Made by a program: the position numbers and the translations under genes. A stretch of DNA of 64,000 nucleotides from CAZOWW01 sp964583765. GTDB taxonomy: Bacteria > Actinomycetota > Actinomycetes > Actinomycetales > Kineosporiaceae. Below are positions 41,040 to 50,162 of the stretch, one piece after another (position 1 is the stretch's first letter; the number at the start of each line of letters is the position of its first letter). The notes below the pieces were generated by a model that worked only from the letters and a program-made list of their open reading frames with translations, searched no databases and was not told the DNA's origin. The stretch covers positions 1 to 64,000 of the forward strand of contig CAZOWW010000004.1 of NCBI GenBank assembly GCA_964583765.1, given 5' to 3'.

Positions 41040-42212
41040 GTGCGGATCCTCGCGGTTCACCCCAGTCCGGACCGGTACGGCGCCGACCGCATGTTGGTGC
41101 GGACGTTGCGTGCGCTCTGTGACCGGGGACATGAGGTCCATGTCGTCCTTCCGGAGGACGGGCCGCTCGTTCCGTCACTGCGGGAGAGCGGGGCGGTGGT
41201 CACCTTCATGCCCTTCCCGGTGCTCCGCAAGTCGTTGATGCGCCCACGGGGGCTCCTGTCCCTGGCCCGAGGGCTGGTGCCGACGGCGCTGCGTATCGCC
41301 TCGACCGTGCGCGAGACCGCTCCGGACGTCATCTACGTGAACACGATCACCCTGCCGCACTGGATCGTCTTCGGTCGGCTGCTCGGTCGTCGTCCGGTCG
41401 TCTGTCACGTGCGTGAGCTCGAGGAGAACGCGCCCCGCTGGCTCAATCGACTTCTGCTGTGCCCGCTCCTGCTGACCCGGTCGATCATCGCCAACTCGCA
41501 GGCCACCCGCCAGTTCCTCGCCGCGCACCTGCACCGCCTGGGACGGCGCACGCGCGTGGTCTACAACGGCTTCGGTACCCGCCTGCTGCCCACGCCGGTG
41601 CGCAGGCCGGGACGGGCGCGGCTGGTACTCGTGGGCCGGCTCAGCCCCCGCAAGGGGCAGGACCTGGCGGTCGACGCGCTCGCCGAGGTGGTCGCCGCCG
41701 GCCACGACGCCGAGCTGGTGCTCGCCGGTACCCCGTTCCGGGGCTACGAGTGGTACGAGGAGCGCCTGCGGGAACGGGCGCACGAGTGGGGGATCGCCGA
41801 CCGGGTGATCTTCCGCGGGTACGTGGACGATCCGCTCGCCGAGTTCGCCCACTCGGACCTCGCGCTCGTGCCCTCCCGCCTCGAACCGTTCGGAAGTGTC
41901 GCGGTCGAGGCACAGCTCGCCTCCTGCCCGGTGATCGTTAGTGATGTCGGCGGGCTCGGCGAGATCGTCAGCCACCACCGCACGGGGCAGGTCGTGGCCC
42001 CGGACGACGTGCAGGCCCTGGCGTCCGCGATCCGAGCCGCGCTGCGGGACCCGGCCTGGGCGCAGGCGATGGCCGGCTCGGCCCTTCGGGAGGCCGTGCA
42101 GCGGTTCGGGGAGCACCGCTACGCGGTGGAGGTGGAGGAGGTGCTCGTCGACGCCCTCGGCCCGCGCCGTCGGGTCACCGGGACCCGCCCCGCCCTGGAG
42201 CCCGCCCGCTGA
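41040..42212 (+). CDS. GT4-family glycosyltransferase
   Basis: A 390-aa GT-B retaining glycosyltransferase. The N-terminal acceptor domain starts ILAVHPSPDRYGADRML, and the C-terminal nucleotide-sugar domain has LVLVGRLSPRKGQDLAVDAL and the donor-binding PSRLEPFGSVAVEAQL (the E-x7-E element). GTG 41040 follows GAGGAGGG. It resembles the protein at 47422-48618 over its whole length (DLYGSDRML, GRLSPRKGSDIAVDAL, PSRAEPFGNAAVEAML), so the two probably arose by duplication. Donor and acceptor are unknown; assembly of the exopolysaccharide repeat unit is inferred. Confidence 0.9.
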   Translation: MRILAVHPSPDRYGADRMLVRTLRALCDRGHEVHVVLPEDGPLVPSLRESGAVVTFMPFPVLRKSLMRPRGLLSLARGLVPTALRIASTVRETAPDVIYVNTITLPHWIVFGRLLGRRPVVCHVRELEENAPRWLNRLLLCPLLLTRSIIANSQATRQFLAAHLHRLGRRTRVVYNGFGTRLLPTPVRRPGRARLVLVGRLSPRKGQDLAVDALAEVVAAGHDAELVLAGTPFRGYEWYEERLRERAHEWGIADRVIFRGYVDDPLAEFAHSDLALVPSRLEPFGSVAVEAQLASCPVIVSDVGGLGEIVSHHRTGQVVAPDDVQALASAIRAALRDPAWAQAMAGSALREAVQRFGEHRYAVEVEEVLVDALGPRRRVTGTRPALEPAR

Positions 42213-42502
42213 CGGTGTCGCCGGGCACACCCCTGAACCCGCCGTCGGGTGCTCTGGGAACGGCTGCTGGGGTCGAGGTGAGCTCGTGCTGGCGGGGTCA
42301 CGGGCAGCTCCGCAGCCGATCCGGCCGATCTGCGCTGATTCGTGGAAGCCTGCGCCTGTAGGTGAGTCCTTGGTTACAGTGCGAACATTCCAGGAAGACA
42401 CAGTGACACGTGTCCGCCGTGGCCGGGGCGAGTCGGAGTCGCGCCGGCGACAGGGCTGAAGGCGCGCGGGGACCGCTTCCTGGCACGACCGCAGGGGGTG
42501 TC
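42213..42502 (+). other. Intergenic region upstream of the large membrane protein gene
   Basis: No gene is seen here. A -10-like TACAGT lies at 42375-42380 and a perfect 10-bp palindrome GACACGTGTC at about 42405-42414, 90 bases before the next start. CGGCTGC and GCAGCCG form a distant inverted pair around 42260-42310. Confidence 0.4.
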
Positions 42503-45500
42503 ATGGCTCGTGCCGCCCGGATGGGCAGAGGCTTTCCCCTGTGGCTGTTGGTATTCGGCATCCCCGCCCTGGCCTGTGTCCTCATCTATCACGTACGAGG
42601 ACTGAAAGCTCTGAAGCCGAAGTACTGGGGAGAGTTCAGGTGGCTGACCGTCCTGGACATTCCGGACTACGGTCAGCTCTACCTACTCGCCTTCGTGGTG
42701 ACCCTCGCGCTGACCCGATGGGTGGTGCGTCGGTCCCGGGTGGGGCCGATCAGCATCGGCGTGGTCGTCGATGCCACAGTCGACGGGCCCTCCGCCCGTG
42801 CGGCCTCGGTCGCGGCGATCCTGCGGGACCGGCTGGCCCGGAACCGGCCCGGCCGCAGCGGTGTCCTGCCCGGCTCCGGCGGGATCGATGTGGTCAACGA
42901 GCACTCCGTGCCCCAGGTGGCCGAGGACGCCTACACGATGCTGGCCTGGTTCGGTGCCAGCGTCTGGCGTGGGTCGACCCGGCGACTGGGTTGGCGGGTG
43001 AATGTCACCATCCGCGAGTCCCCGCAGACCGGCGAGGTCGGGCTGCACCTGCAGGTAGAACACCTGGCCACCGGACGACACGAGTTCATCCGGACCATCT
43101 GGGCGGCTTCGGCCGGTGAGGCAGCGCGGATCGCCGCCTACGAGGTGAGTGCCTGGCGGATGCAACAACGCTCCTGGCGCAGCACCCNNNNNNNNNNNNN
43201 NNNNNNNNNNNNNNNNNNNNNNNNNNNNNNNNNNNNNNNNNNNNNNNNNNNNNNNNNNNNNNNNNNNNNNNNNNNNNNNNNNNNNNNGCGCGACTACGAG
43301 GACTCTGCCTTCTACGTGCGGGAACGGCGCCTCGACGAAGCTCTGCGCTCGGCCAGCACCGGCCTCGCCGCGGACCCCTCCAACCTCGCGTTGCGCCGGC
43401 TTCTGGGCGAGACCTATGAGCGGCTCGGCCGTTACCTCAGCGCGATCCACGTGTACGCCGCGGGGCTCGTGATGGTGGACGACGTCGGGAACGGCTGGAG
43501 CCGGACGGTTCACGACCGCACCGACCCCGGCAACGAGCATCGGCTGCCCGACTGGCCCCGGTTCCGCACCGGACCGTGGTGGGCCGGGGGAAGTCGGAAC
43601 ACCAACTGGCACCATTCCGACGGCCTGCTCTGGCGGTACGTGGTGGGGCTGACCTTTGCGGACCTGTGGGTGGACGAGTGGATCGCCGATCTGGACGCGA
43701 ACGGCATCCAGCGGCCGGGCTCGCAGGGTCTGGACAGCGAGGACGCTCACGACCTCCGGGGCGAGGGCCACCCCGGTGACGAACGGGACCGCCGGGCTGA
43801 ACGGGACCGCCGGGACCAGGAGGCTCGGGAGCACGCGGACCAGGCCAAGCGGTTGCGGGGGTACTTCCACCGGCGCTACCAAGCGCTGTTGGAGAGCCGG
43901 TTCTGCCTGCTCGACGCGACCTGGTTCACCGAGTTGCACGAACGGACGGCCTCGTTCCAGTTCTTGGCACGGGAGCTTGCCGAGGTGGACGAACGAACCC
44001 GGGCGAGCCTGGGCAAGGATGCCGCTTGGGCGGCGGAGGCAGGAGCCTTCCTCGCTTCGGCCCACGCTCTGACCGCAAGGGACGAGGACTGGGCGAGCCT
44101 CGTGGCCCGGCAGGTCTCCCGGCTCGGCGTTCGCGATCTGGGCTTGCTGGCGACGGCTCTGCTCACGCAGGCCGAACGGGCCGAAGGCGACCGACTCTGG
44201 TGGCCGGTGGCTCAGGGACCGGCTCCGGACGGAGCCGAGGTCGCGGACACGGTGTCGGTCCTCGCCCGGCACGCGCTCCGACGCCGGGGTCCGGCCGCGG
44301 CACCCCCGTGGACGGAACAGGCTCGGCTGCGCCGATTGGCCCGCACGATCGGGCCCAACGACCGGGTCCTCGCCCAGCTCGAACGCGACTGCCCTCCCGG
44401 GCGCCCGCTGCTCCCCTCGCCGCGGCGTCGCGGCGTCGAGCCGAAGCACCTGGCGTACTGGGTGCACGAAGTCTCCTGGTTCCTGGGCGAGTTGGCCTCG
44501 ATCGAGCAGAGCGAACCGGACCAACGCGGCGAGGCCGCGCGCGAGCTGCTGCGGGGGGTCCACTCGCGGCTCCACCCCGATGCCCCAGAGGTGACCTTGG
44601 TCCAGGTGCGCGAGGCCATGGTCGACGACGATGCCTGGTCCGGGCTCGGGCTGGATCGACAGCGCCTGGTCACGGCGGTGTCCTGGGCGGCCCACGAGGT
44701 GATGCATGCCCCACGGACGCGGGCCGGGTGGTCGCCGTCGGCCCTGGCCCGCCTGCAGCGCCTGTCCTTGCAGCTGGACCTGAGAGCCTTCTTCTACCGG
44801 GCGGCCCTGGACGAGCTGGGCCGGGCGGCCCGGCTCAGGATGCTGCTGCGGCTGCCGACCTCGACGCACCCCTTGCTGAACCTGCTCTGGTCCAGTGCAC
44901 GGTTCCAGTTCCTCGACCGCTTCCACGAGATCCTCCCGGGACATGAACCGCATCACCTCGGGTTGGTCCCGACCGCCCGGCGGCGAGCCGGGCGAGTCCG
45001 GCTGCCCCGGGCCGCAGCCGGCCGACGCCGGTCGCATTCCGACGAGGGCCGGCTGGATCCCGATGCGCCACGGGCTCGGTTGCGGATCGGGACGGCGGAG
45101 CGAGCCAGGCGCACTGCGCTGTGGTGGAGCGCCATTCCGGCCCGGCAGGAATGGACCCTGTGGTACTACGCCGCATGCGTGCACGCACTGGTGATCCGGG
45201 ATCCCGCGGACCGGCCGGAGGGGGTGGACCCGGTCGAGTGGCCGCGGTTGTGGAAGCGGAGGTACGACCCGTTCGCGGAATTCGCCGTTCGGGCCCTGAA
45301 CCACGCGATCCTCACCAGAGGGGCACGTGGGCTGACGCTGATCGAGGCAGGGTCCCGGGACTGGATGCTCTACGAGGACCCGGATCTCGACGTACTGCGG
45401 CAGCATCCGCGCTTCCAGCGGTGGGCGAGCGCCAACTTCGACTGGACGGCACCGGGATTCGACTGGACCGTTCTGGGAGCTGCCCCGGAAGTTCCGTCGC

Positions 45501-46081
45501 GGTCTCTGTCCCCGGCCCAACGGCCGACGGCAGATGTCGTGACCCCACGTGCCCGCAGGAGTCGTGGCCTTCGACGCCTGGCACTGACCAACGAGGTGTT
45601 CCTGGCTCAGGTGCTTCTGCGCAAGGCCCCGCGGGCGGCGTCCTGCTGGCGCGGCTTGGTCGATGCACTCGATCCGATGCTGCCGATCGGATCGCGGACT
45701 CTGGACGCACTCCTTGTCCAGGCGGACGCCGACCTGCGGGCCTGGGAGGCATTGAGTCGGTACCGAGGCTTCACCACTCGACCAGATCTGCGGCTCGCAG
45801 CGGTCGAGAGGTTGTGCCGTGCCGGTGGCGGGTCGACCGAGGTGGTGCCGTTCCCCGATCAGGGAGTTGCCGCGATCTCGTCCCCGCTGGATCCCGCTGC
45901 GTTCCGGGACCGGGTCCGCGGAGCGGTCGATGAGGCGCGACAGGACCGCACCGAGCTCCGGCGCCTGGTTGCCCTGGCGGGACGACGCCGTGGGCAGGTC
46001 CCCGCGCTGGTCGTGCTGTGCTCACGTGGAGCAGCGCGTTGGGACGGTGTGTACACCCTGGTGGAACGCATGCGTGACTGA
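42503..46081 (+). CDS. Large membrane-anchored protein with TPR-like region, interrupted by an assembly gap
   Basis: The part before the gap (about 228 aa) has two membrane spans (FPLWLLVFGIPALACVLIYHV and LYLLAFVVTLALTRWVV) and a mixed soluble domain. After the gap the frame is open for 930 aa, with a TPR-like helical hairpin (DEALRSASTGLAADPSNLALRRLLGETYERLGRYLSAIHVY), a highly charged stretch and a long, mainly helical, Arg/Trp-rich part. The reading frames on both sides agree only because exactly 100 N were inserted, a usual placeholder, so one gene or two cannot be told. ATG 42503 is preferred to GTG 42410. The function is unknown; its neighbours make polysaccharide. Confidence 0.65.
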   Translation: MARAARMGRGFPLWLLVFGIPALACVLIYHVRGLKALKPKYWGEFRWLTVLDIPDYGQLYLLAFVVTLALTRWVVRRSRVGPISIGVVVDATVDGPSARAASVAAILRDRLARNRPGRSGVLPGSGGIDVVNEHSVPQVAEDAYTMLAWFGASVWRGSTRRLGWRVNVTIRESPQTGEVGLHLQVEHLATGRHEFIRTIWAASAGEAARIAAYEVSAWRMQQRSWRSTXXXXXXXXXXXXXXXXXXXXXXXXXXXXXXXXXXRDYEDSAFYVRERRLDEALRSASTGLAADPSNLALRRLLGETYERLGRYLSAIHVYAAGLVMVDDVGNGWSRTVHDRTDPGNEHRLPDWPRFRTGPWWAGGSRNTNWHHSDGLLWRYVVGLTFADLWVDEWIADLDANGIQRPGSQGLDSEDAHDLRGEGHPGDERDRRAERDRRDQEAREHADQAKRLRGYFHRRYQALLESRFCLLDATWFTELHERTASFQFLARELAEVDERTRASLGKDAAWAAEAGAFLASAHALTARDEDWASLVARQVSRLGVRDLGLLATALLTQAERAEGDRLWWPVAQGPAPDGAEVADTVSVLARHALRRRGPAAAPPWTEQARLRRLARTIGPNDRVLAQLERDCPPGRPLLPSPRRRGVEPKHLAYWVHEVSWFLGELASIEQSEPDQRGEAARELLRGVHSRLHPDAPEVTLVQVREAMVDDDAWSGLGLDRQRLVTAVSWAAHEVMHAPRTRAGWSPSALARLQRLSLQLDLRAFFYRAALDELGRAARLRMLLRLPTSTHPLLNLLWSSARFQFLDRFHEILPGHEPHHLGLVPTARRRAGRVRLPRAAAGRRRSHSDEGRLDPDAPRARLRIGTAERARRTALWWSAIPARQEWTLWYYAACVHALVIRDPADRPEGVDPVEWPRLWKRRYDPFAEFAVRALNHAILTRGARGLTLIEAGSRDWMLYEDPDLDVLRQHPRFQRWASANFDWTAPGFDWTVLGAAPEVPSRSLSPAQRPTADVVTPRARRSRGLRRLALTNEVFLAQVLLRKAPRAASCWRGLVDALDPMLPIGSRTLDALLVQADADLRAWEALSRYRGFTTRPDLRLAAVERLCRAGGGSTEVVPFPDQGVAAISSPLDPAAFRDRVRGAVDEARQDRTELRRLVALAGRRRGQVPALVVLCSRGAARWDGVYTLVERMRD
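43188..43287. other. Assembly gap of 100 N
   Basis: A run of exactly 100 N, the standard placeholder for a gap of unknown size. It falls inside a long reading frame. Confidence 0.99.
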
Positions 46082-46198
46082 ACGGCGGCCCCGAACCGGC
46101 GGGCGCCGAGCTGCCGCTTGACCTCGTCCCACCGGAGAAGCTGCGGCCGCGTGCCGGGAACCAGATCCCGCGGGCCCCTCGGCGCGGCCCTTCCCTCA

Positions 46199-46212
46199 TC
46201 TAAGCGCTTAGA
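46199..46212. promoter_or_regulatory. 14-bp perfect palindrome
   Basis: TCTAAGCGCTTAGA is fully self-complementary and abuts a -10-like TACGCT at 46214-46219. The core AAGCGCTT is of the kind bound by LacI-family regulators. No gene starts close by on the plus strand. Confidence 0.45.
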
Positions 46213-46378
46213 CTACGCTGCCCGACGGCTGGGGCGAAGACGTGGTGCGTTGCGGGTGAGGCCGCCCGGGACGCACCACGGGTGCGGCCGTACCCCCGGG
46301 GATCCTCGGTGAGGCCTGGGCTCCGGGCGACCGGGGAAGGCTCCGGGAAGGGCTGCACCTGGTGTGCTGGGGAGCACA

Positions 46379-46416
46379 GAGGGCGAGCCCCGGACCGATG
46401 TCCAGGGCTCGCCCTC
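46379..46416. terminator. Strong terminator downstream of the Wzz-like gene
   Basis: GAGGGCGAGCCC at 46379-46390 pairs perfectly with GGGCTCGCCCTC at 46405-46416, and GGAC/GTCC extend the stem inside the loop. It lies 43 bp beyond the Wzz-like stop on the minus strand and would also stop plus-strand transcripts. Confidence 0.75.
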
Positions 46417-46459
46417 GATGTTCGATAGGACCCGCCGTTCGGGGCCCCGTCGTTGCTCG

Positions 46460-47425
46460 CTACCGGCGCCGGACCGGCTTCCCCTCGGCTCCGGTGGGCA
46501 CCCGGTCGGCGAGGGCGAAGGCCGCGATGACGGCGAGGAGCAGACCGACGGCTCCGCCGATCAGCGCCCCCCGGATCGTCTTGGAGGCGCGGGAGGTGGG
46601 GATGGCCCGGGCAGCGTCCACGAAACGGGTGCCGTCACTGGCGGCACTCACGTCCAGCCGGGCGTTGGAGGCGCGGACCTCCAGTTGGGAGACGGTCTGC
46701 GCGGCGGCCAGGGAGGCGACGCTGTTCGCGCGGTCCTTGGCGAGCTCGGAGAGGATGCTCCGCTTGGCGCTGTCGATCGCCGCGAGCTCGGAGTCCGCCT
46801 GGGCCTCCAGGGCCTTGCGGGTGAGCTCCCGGTAGGAGTCGATGACGGCGTTGACGATGGTGACCGCCTGGTCGCCGGTGGCCCCCGAGGCGGTCACCGT
46901 GATCAGCGCGCCGGGGTTGGTGGTCGCGGTGGCCACGGCGGCCCGCAGCTGTTTCGGCGTGCGCGGCATGCCCCGACTGCTGAGCAGCTCACTGGCGTGC
47001 TCGAGGACCGCGTCCGACCGGGCGAAGACGGCACGCTGTTCGGCGAACGTCTCGAAGCTGGCCTCGGTCGTCACGCCCTGACGCAACACGTCGTTGCCGC
47101 GGGGGTCGGACACCGCGAGCGAGCCGGTCGCCTGGGGCTGACCCACCAACAGGAAGGAGGCCAGCGCCCCCAGGACGACGCCCGCGACGATGAGGCCGGC
47201 GGTGAGCCCGCGGTAGTAGAGCAGCGAGCCGAAGGCCGTGATCTGCCCGGGAGCGACGACCGGGGTCTCGGCCCGGCCGAGGTCGTCGAGCCACTCGCTC
47301 ACATCGGGGCTGGGTGCAGGGCGCGTGGCGGTGGCGTTGCCCGTCCCGTTCGTGGCAGCCGCCGCGGACTGCTTCTGCGCCGGACGCTTGGCCGTGCCAC
47401 TCGAGCTGCCGGTGGAATCGGTCAT
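46460..47425 (-). CDS. Wzz-like polysaccharide chain-length/co-polymerase membrane protein
   Basis: A 321-aa protein with the Wzz layout: a cytosolic N-terminus of about 75 aa rich in Ala/Thr/Ser, a first span (GLTAGLIVAGVVLGALASFLLV), a long outer helical domain (ending LDVSAASDGTRFVDAARAIPTSRASK, the proline-rich approach to the second span in this family) and a second span (GALIGGAVGLLLAVIAAFALA). No BY-kinase domain is fused. ATG 47425 overlaps the stop of the upstream glycosyltransferase by four bases, so the two are coupled. Such proteins set polymer length with the Wzy polymerase. Confidence 0.82.
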   Translation of the reverse strand: MTDSTGSSSGTAKRPAQKQSAAAATNGTGNATATRPAPSPDVSEWLDDLGRAETPVVAPGQITAFGSLLYYRGLTAGLIVAGVVLGALASFLLVGQPQATGSLAVSDPRGNDVLRQGVTTEASFETFAEQRAVFARSDAVLEHASELLSSRGMPRTPKQLRAAVATATTNPGALITVTASGATGDQAVTIVNAVIDSYRELTRKALEAQADSELAAIDSAKRSILSELAKDRANSVASLAAAQTVSQLEVRASNARLDVSAASDGTRFVDAARAIPTSRASKTIRGALIGGAVGLLLAVIAAFALADRVPTGAEGKPVRRR

Positions 47426-48618
47426 CGACGCTCAACCTTCTGCATTGCCATCCTCACCTGATCGTCATAGGCGTCGAGGCTGAAGCGCGTCGTCGCCTCG
47501 TCGTGGCCCCGGGAGGCCATGCGGCAGGTCTCCTCCCAATCGTCCACCAACTCGGTGATCGCCTGCGCGAGGGCCCGGGGGTTGTCTGTCGGGACGAGCC
47601 GCCCCGTCTTGCCCGAGGTGATGATCTCGGTGAGTCCCTGCACCGCGTTCGCCACCACCGGTCGCCCCGCGAGCATGGCCTCCACGGCCGCGTTGCCGAA
47701 GGGTTCGGCACGCGAAGGCATCAGCACGATGTCTGCCTGGGCGTGGATCGCCCACACCGGGCTGGTGAACCCGAGGAAGTCCACATGCTCGGTCAGGCCG
47801 AGCCTGGCGACCTGCTCCTCGAGTTGCTGCACGTACCACTCGTACCCCTCGAACGCGGTTCCGGCGAGTCCGAGTCGGGCCGGAACGCCCTGCTCGCGCA
47901 GGATCGCGAGGGCGTCGACCGCGATGTCGCTGCCCTTGCGGGGGGACAACCGACCGACCAGCAGCAGGCGGATCGGCGGGTCGAGGTCATCACGTAGGGG
48001 TGGAACCTCCTGGTCCGGCCCGGCGAGCCCGTTGTAGACGACGACGGTGCGTCGATCCAGGCGGGCGATCGAGGACATGAGCACCCGTCGGGAGGCGTCG
48101 CTGTTGACGATGACGCCGTGGGCCAACAACAGGGGCAGGGCCAGCAGGAACCGGAGCGCGCGGGCCGCCTCCTCTTCGGCCTCGTGCACGTGACACACGC
48201 AAGGCACTCGGGCGAGCCGTGCGGCCACGAGCCATGTCGGGATGGTCTCGGTATTCAGATACAGACTGCTTGCCTTGTATCTACGTAGCGTAGCAACCAT
48301 TCCGGGCAGTGTCGTGATGATCGAGACGAGGAAGCGCACGAACCCGATCGGCGAGAGAATCGCCTTGCGGACCACGGGCATCGAGCGGATGACCACGGTG
48401 AGTCCCTGGGTCCGGCACTCGGCGGCGAGCGGGCCCTCGTGGGGGAGGCAGACGACGACGTCGTGGTCCTGGGCCAGGCCGCGCGCAGACTCCAGGAGCA
48501 TGCGGTCCGAACCGTAGAGGTCCACCGACGGGTGTGCGAGTACGACGGTCGGCCGGGGACTCGGACCGGTCGGCCGGGGACGCGAGCCAGCAGGCGGGTC
48601 CTGCACGGGCGATCTCAC
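47422..48618 (-). CDS. GT4-family glycosyltransferase
   Basis: A 398-aa GT-B glycosyltransferase with VVLAHPSVDLYGSDRML, LLLVGRLSPRKGSDIAVDAL and the donor-binding MPSRAEPFGNAAVEAML. It is a paralogue of the enzyme at 41040-42212. GTG 48618 gives a short Pro/Arg-rich leader; a later start is possible. It is the first gene of a two-gene unit with the Wzz-like gene and is divergent from the glycosyltransferase at 48841. Donor sugar unknown. Confidence 0.88.
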   Translation of the reverse strand: MRSPVQDPPAGSRPRPTGPSPRPTVVLAHPSVDLYGSDRMLLESARGLAQDHDVVVCLPHEGPLAAECRTQGLTVVIRSMPVVRKAILSPIGFVRFLVSIITTLPGMVATLRRYKASSLYLNTETIPTWLVAARLARVPCVCHVHEAEEEAARALRFLLALPLLLAHGVIVNSDASRRVLMSSIARLDRRTVVVYNGLAGPDQEVPPLRDDLDPPIRLLLVGRLSPRKGSDIAVDALAILREQGVPARLGLAGTAFEGYEWYVQQLEEQVARLGLTEHVDFLGFTSPVWAIHAQADIVLMPSRAEPFGNAAVEAMLAGRPVVANAVQGLTEIITSGKTGRLVPTDNPRALAQAITELVDDWEETCRMASRGHDEATTRFSLDAYDDQVRMAMQKVERR

Positions 48619-48840
48619 TCCTGTTCGTCTCCGGGGAGGCCGGAGTTCAGACGGTGGTCACCTCACGCGCCGGGTCCGATCGCTCGACGGAGCGGTGGGG
48701 ACGTCGGAAGGGGACCCTCTACGTGAAATCATGATGCAAGTCTGGAAGTCTGTCCGGCCTTCGGGGTCAATCATCCTTGTTCACACCCGATCGGCGTGCG
48801 TGGGGCGTCGTGAGGGTGAATCTGTGGAGGTCATCGGCCG

Positions 48841-49956
48841 ATGCGCATCGCCATGGTCGGAACCCGTGGAGTGCCCGCCCGTTACGGCGGATTCGAGACG
48901 GCGATCGAGGAGGTGGGCCGGCGGCTCGCCGAGCGAGGCCATGAGGTCGTCGTCTACTGCCGCGGCGAGGACCGTTCGCCGTCCTGGCTGGGGATGCGGC
49001 GGGTGCGCCTGCCCGCGTTGCGGTCCAGGACCGCCGAGACCCTGAGTCACACCGCGCTCTCGGTGCTGCACCTGGCCACCCACCGGACCGACGTCGCCCT
49101 GGTCTTCAACGCGGCGAACGCGCTGTTCCTGCCCGTGGTCAAGGCCGCCCGGATCCCGGCCGCCGTGCACGTGGACGGCCTGGAGTGGAAGCGCGCCAAG
49201 TGGGGGCCTCGCGGGCGCCAGTACTACCTGTTCAGCGAGCGCCGGGCGGTGCGCTGGGGAGACGCCCTGATCGCCGACGCCCGGGGGATCCAGGACTATT
49301 ACCGCAAGGCCTACGACGCCGACACCGTCTTCATCCCCTACGGCGCGCCGATCTTGGACACCCCGGCCCTCGACCGGCTCGGCGAGCTCGGACTGGCCAC
49401 CGGGCAGTTCCACCTGGTGGTGGCCAGGCTCGAGCCGGAGAACCACGTGGACGTCGTGCTCAAGGGCTACCTGGCGAGCACCGCCACCCTGCCGCTGGTG
49501 ATCGTCGGGTCGGTGCCCTACCGCAGCGCGCACCTGGAGGAGATCGAGCGGCTCGCCGCGGGGGACGAGCGTGTCCGCATGCTCGGCGGCCTCTGGGACC
49601 AGGACCTGCTCGACGCGCTCTACGCGGGGGCGGCGTCCTACCTGCACGGGCACTCCGTGGGTGGCACGAATCCCTCGTTGTTGCGCGCCATGGGGGCCGG
49701 GGCGTCTGTGAGCGCCTTCGACGTCGACTTCAACCGCGAGGTGCTGGGGGACACGGGACTCTTCTTCGGGGATCCCGAGTCGGCGGCCGAGGTCATCCAG
49801 GCGGTCGAGGCGGACCCCGCGGCGGCGGCAGCCCGGGGCCGGGCGGCCCGCGAGGAGGCGGCACGTCGGTACCGCTGGGACGAGGTGGCGGACGGGTACG
49901 AGCAGCTCTGCGTCGAGCTGCTCGCGCGCCGGGAACGGGGTAGGGCTCGGGGGTGA
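48841..49956 (+). CDS. Glycosyltransferase with DUF1972 N-terminal domain (rhamnosyltransferase-like)
   Basis: A 371-aa GT-B enzyme. The N-terminus IAMVGTRGVPARYGGFETAIEEVG is the DUF1972 signature (seen in parts) found in capsule rhamnosyl- and related transferases. HVDGLEWKRAKWG, VVARLEPENHVDVVLKGY and GGTNPSLLRAMGAG are typical. ATG 48841 directly follows a region shared with the divergent GT4 gene. A strong terminator follows the stop. Rhamnose as donor is likely for the family but not certain. Confidence 0.88.
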   Translation: MRIAMVGTRGVPARYGGFETAIEEVGRRLAERGHEVVVYCRGEDRSPSWLGMRRVRLPALRSRTAETLSHTALSVLHLATHRTDVALVFNAANALFLPVVKAARIPAAVHVDGLEWKRAKWGPRGRQYYLFSERRAVRWGDALIADARGIQDYYRKAYDADTVFIPYGAPILDTPALDRLGELGLATGQFHLVVARLEPENHVDVVLKGYLASTATLPLVIVGSVPYRSAHLEEIERLAAGDERVRMLGGLWDQDLLDALYAGAASYLHGHSVGGTNPSLLRAMGAGASVSAFDVDFNREVLGDTGLFFGDPESAAEVIQAVEADPAAAAARGRAAREEAARRYRWDEVADGYEQLCVELLARRERGRARG

Positions 49957-49993
49957 GCACCGCGGTGCGGTACGGCCCCCGTGTCCGCATGAT

Positions 49994-50028
49994 CCCGGCT
50001 CGTCCCTCGGTCGAGCGGGCGAGCCGGG
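49994..50028 (+). terminator. Terminator after the DUF1972 glycosyltransferase
   Basis: CCCGGCTCG at 49994-50002 pairs with CGAGCCGGG at 50020-50028, and a second small stem CTCG-GT-CGAG lies inside the loop. Confidence 0.65.
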
Positions 50029-50084
50029 CGGGGGCCGGACAGGTGAACGCGCTCGTCACATACCGGCCCATCGCGCTGCCGTGC

Positions 50085-50090
50085 TAGCGT
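50085..50090 (+). promoter_or_regulatory. -10 box upstream of the O-antigen polymerase-like gene
   Basis: TAGCGT lies 22 bases before TTG 50112 and 73 bases before ATG 50163, the two possible starts. Confidence 0.4.
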
Positions 50091-50162
50091 CGAGACAGCT
50101 CAGATGCCGCATTGGAGGCCGGACCAGGGACGACGTCGCCCGCCGCGGACAGGGCTGTCGAG

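Larger units (their letters stand above)
46082..46459. other. Intergenic region with palindrome, promoter-like box, hairpins and terminator
   Basis: No protein gene is visible. In order it holds a 14-bp palindrome at 46199-46212, a -10-like TACGCT at 46214-46219, a hairpin at 46241-46280 (CGTGGTGCGT paired with ACGCACCACG) and a strong terminator at 46379-46416. Confidence 0.5.
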
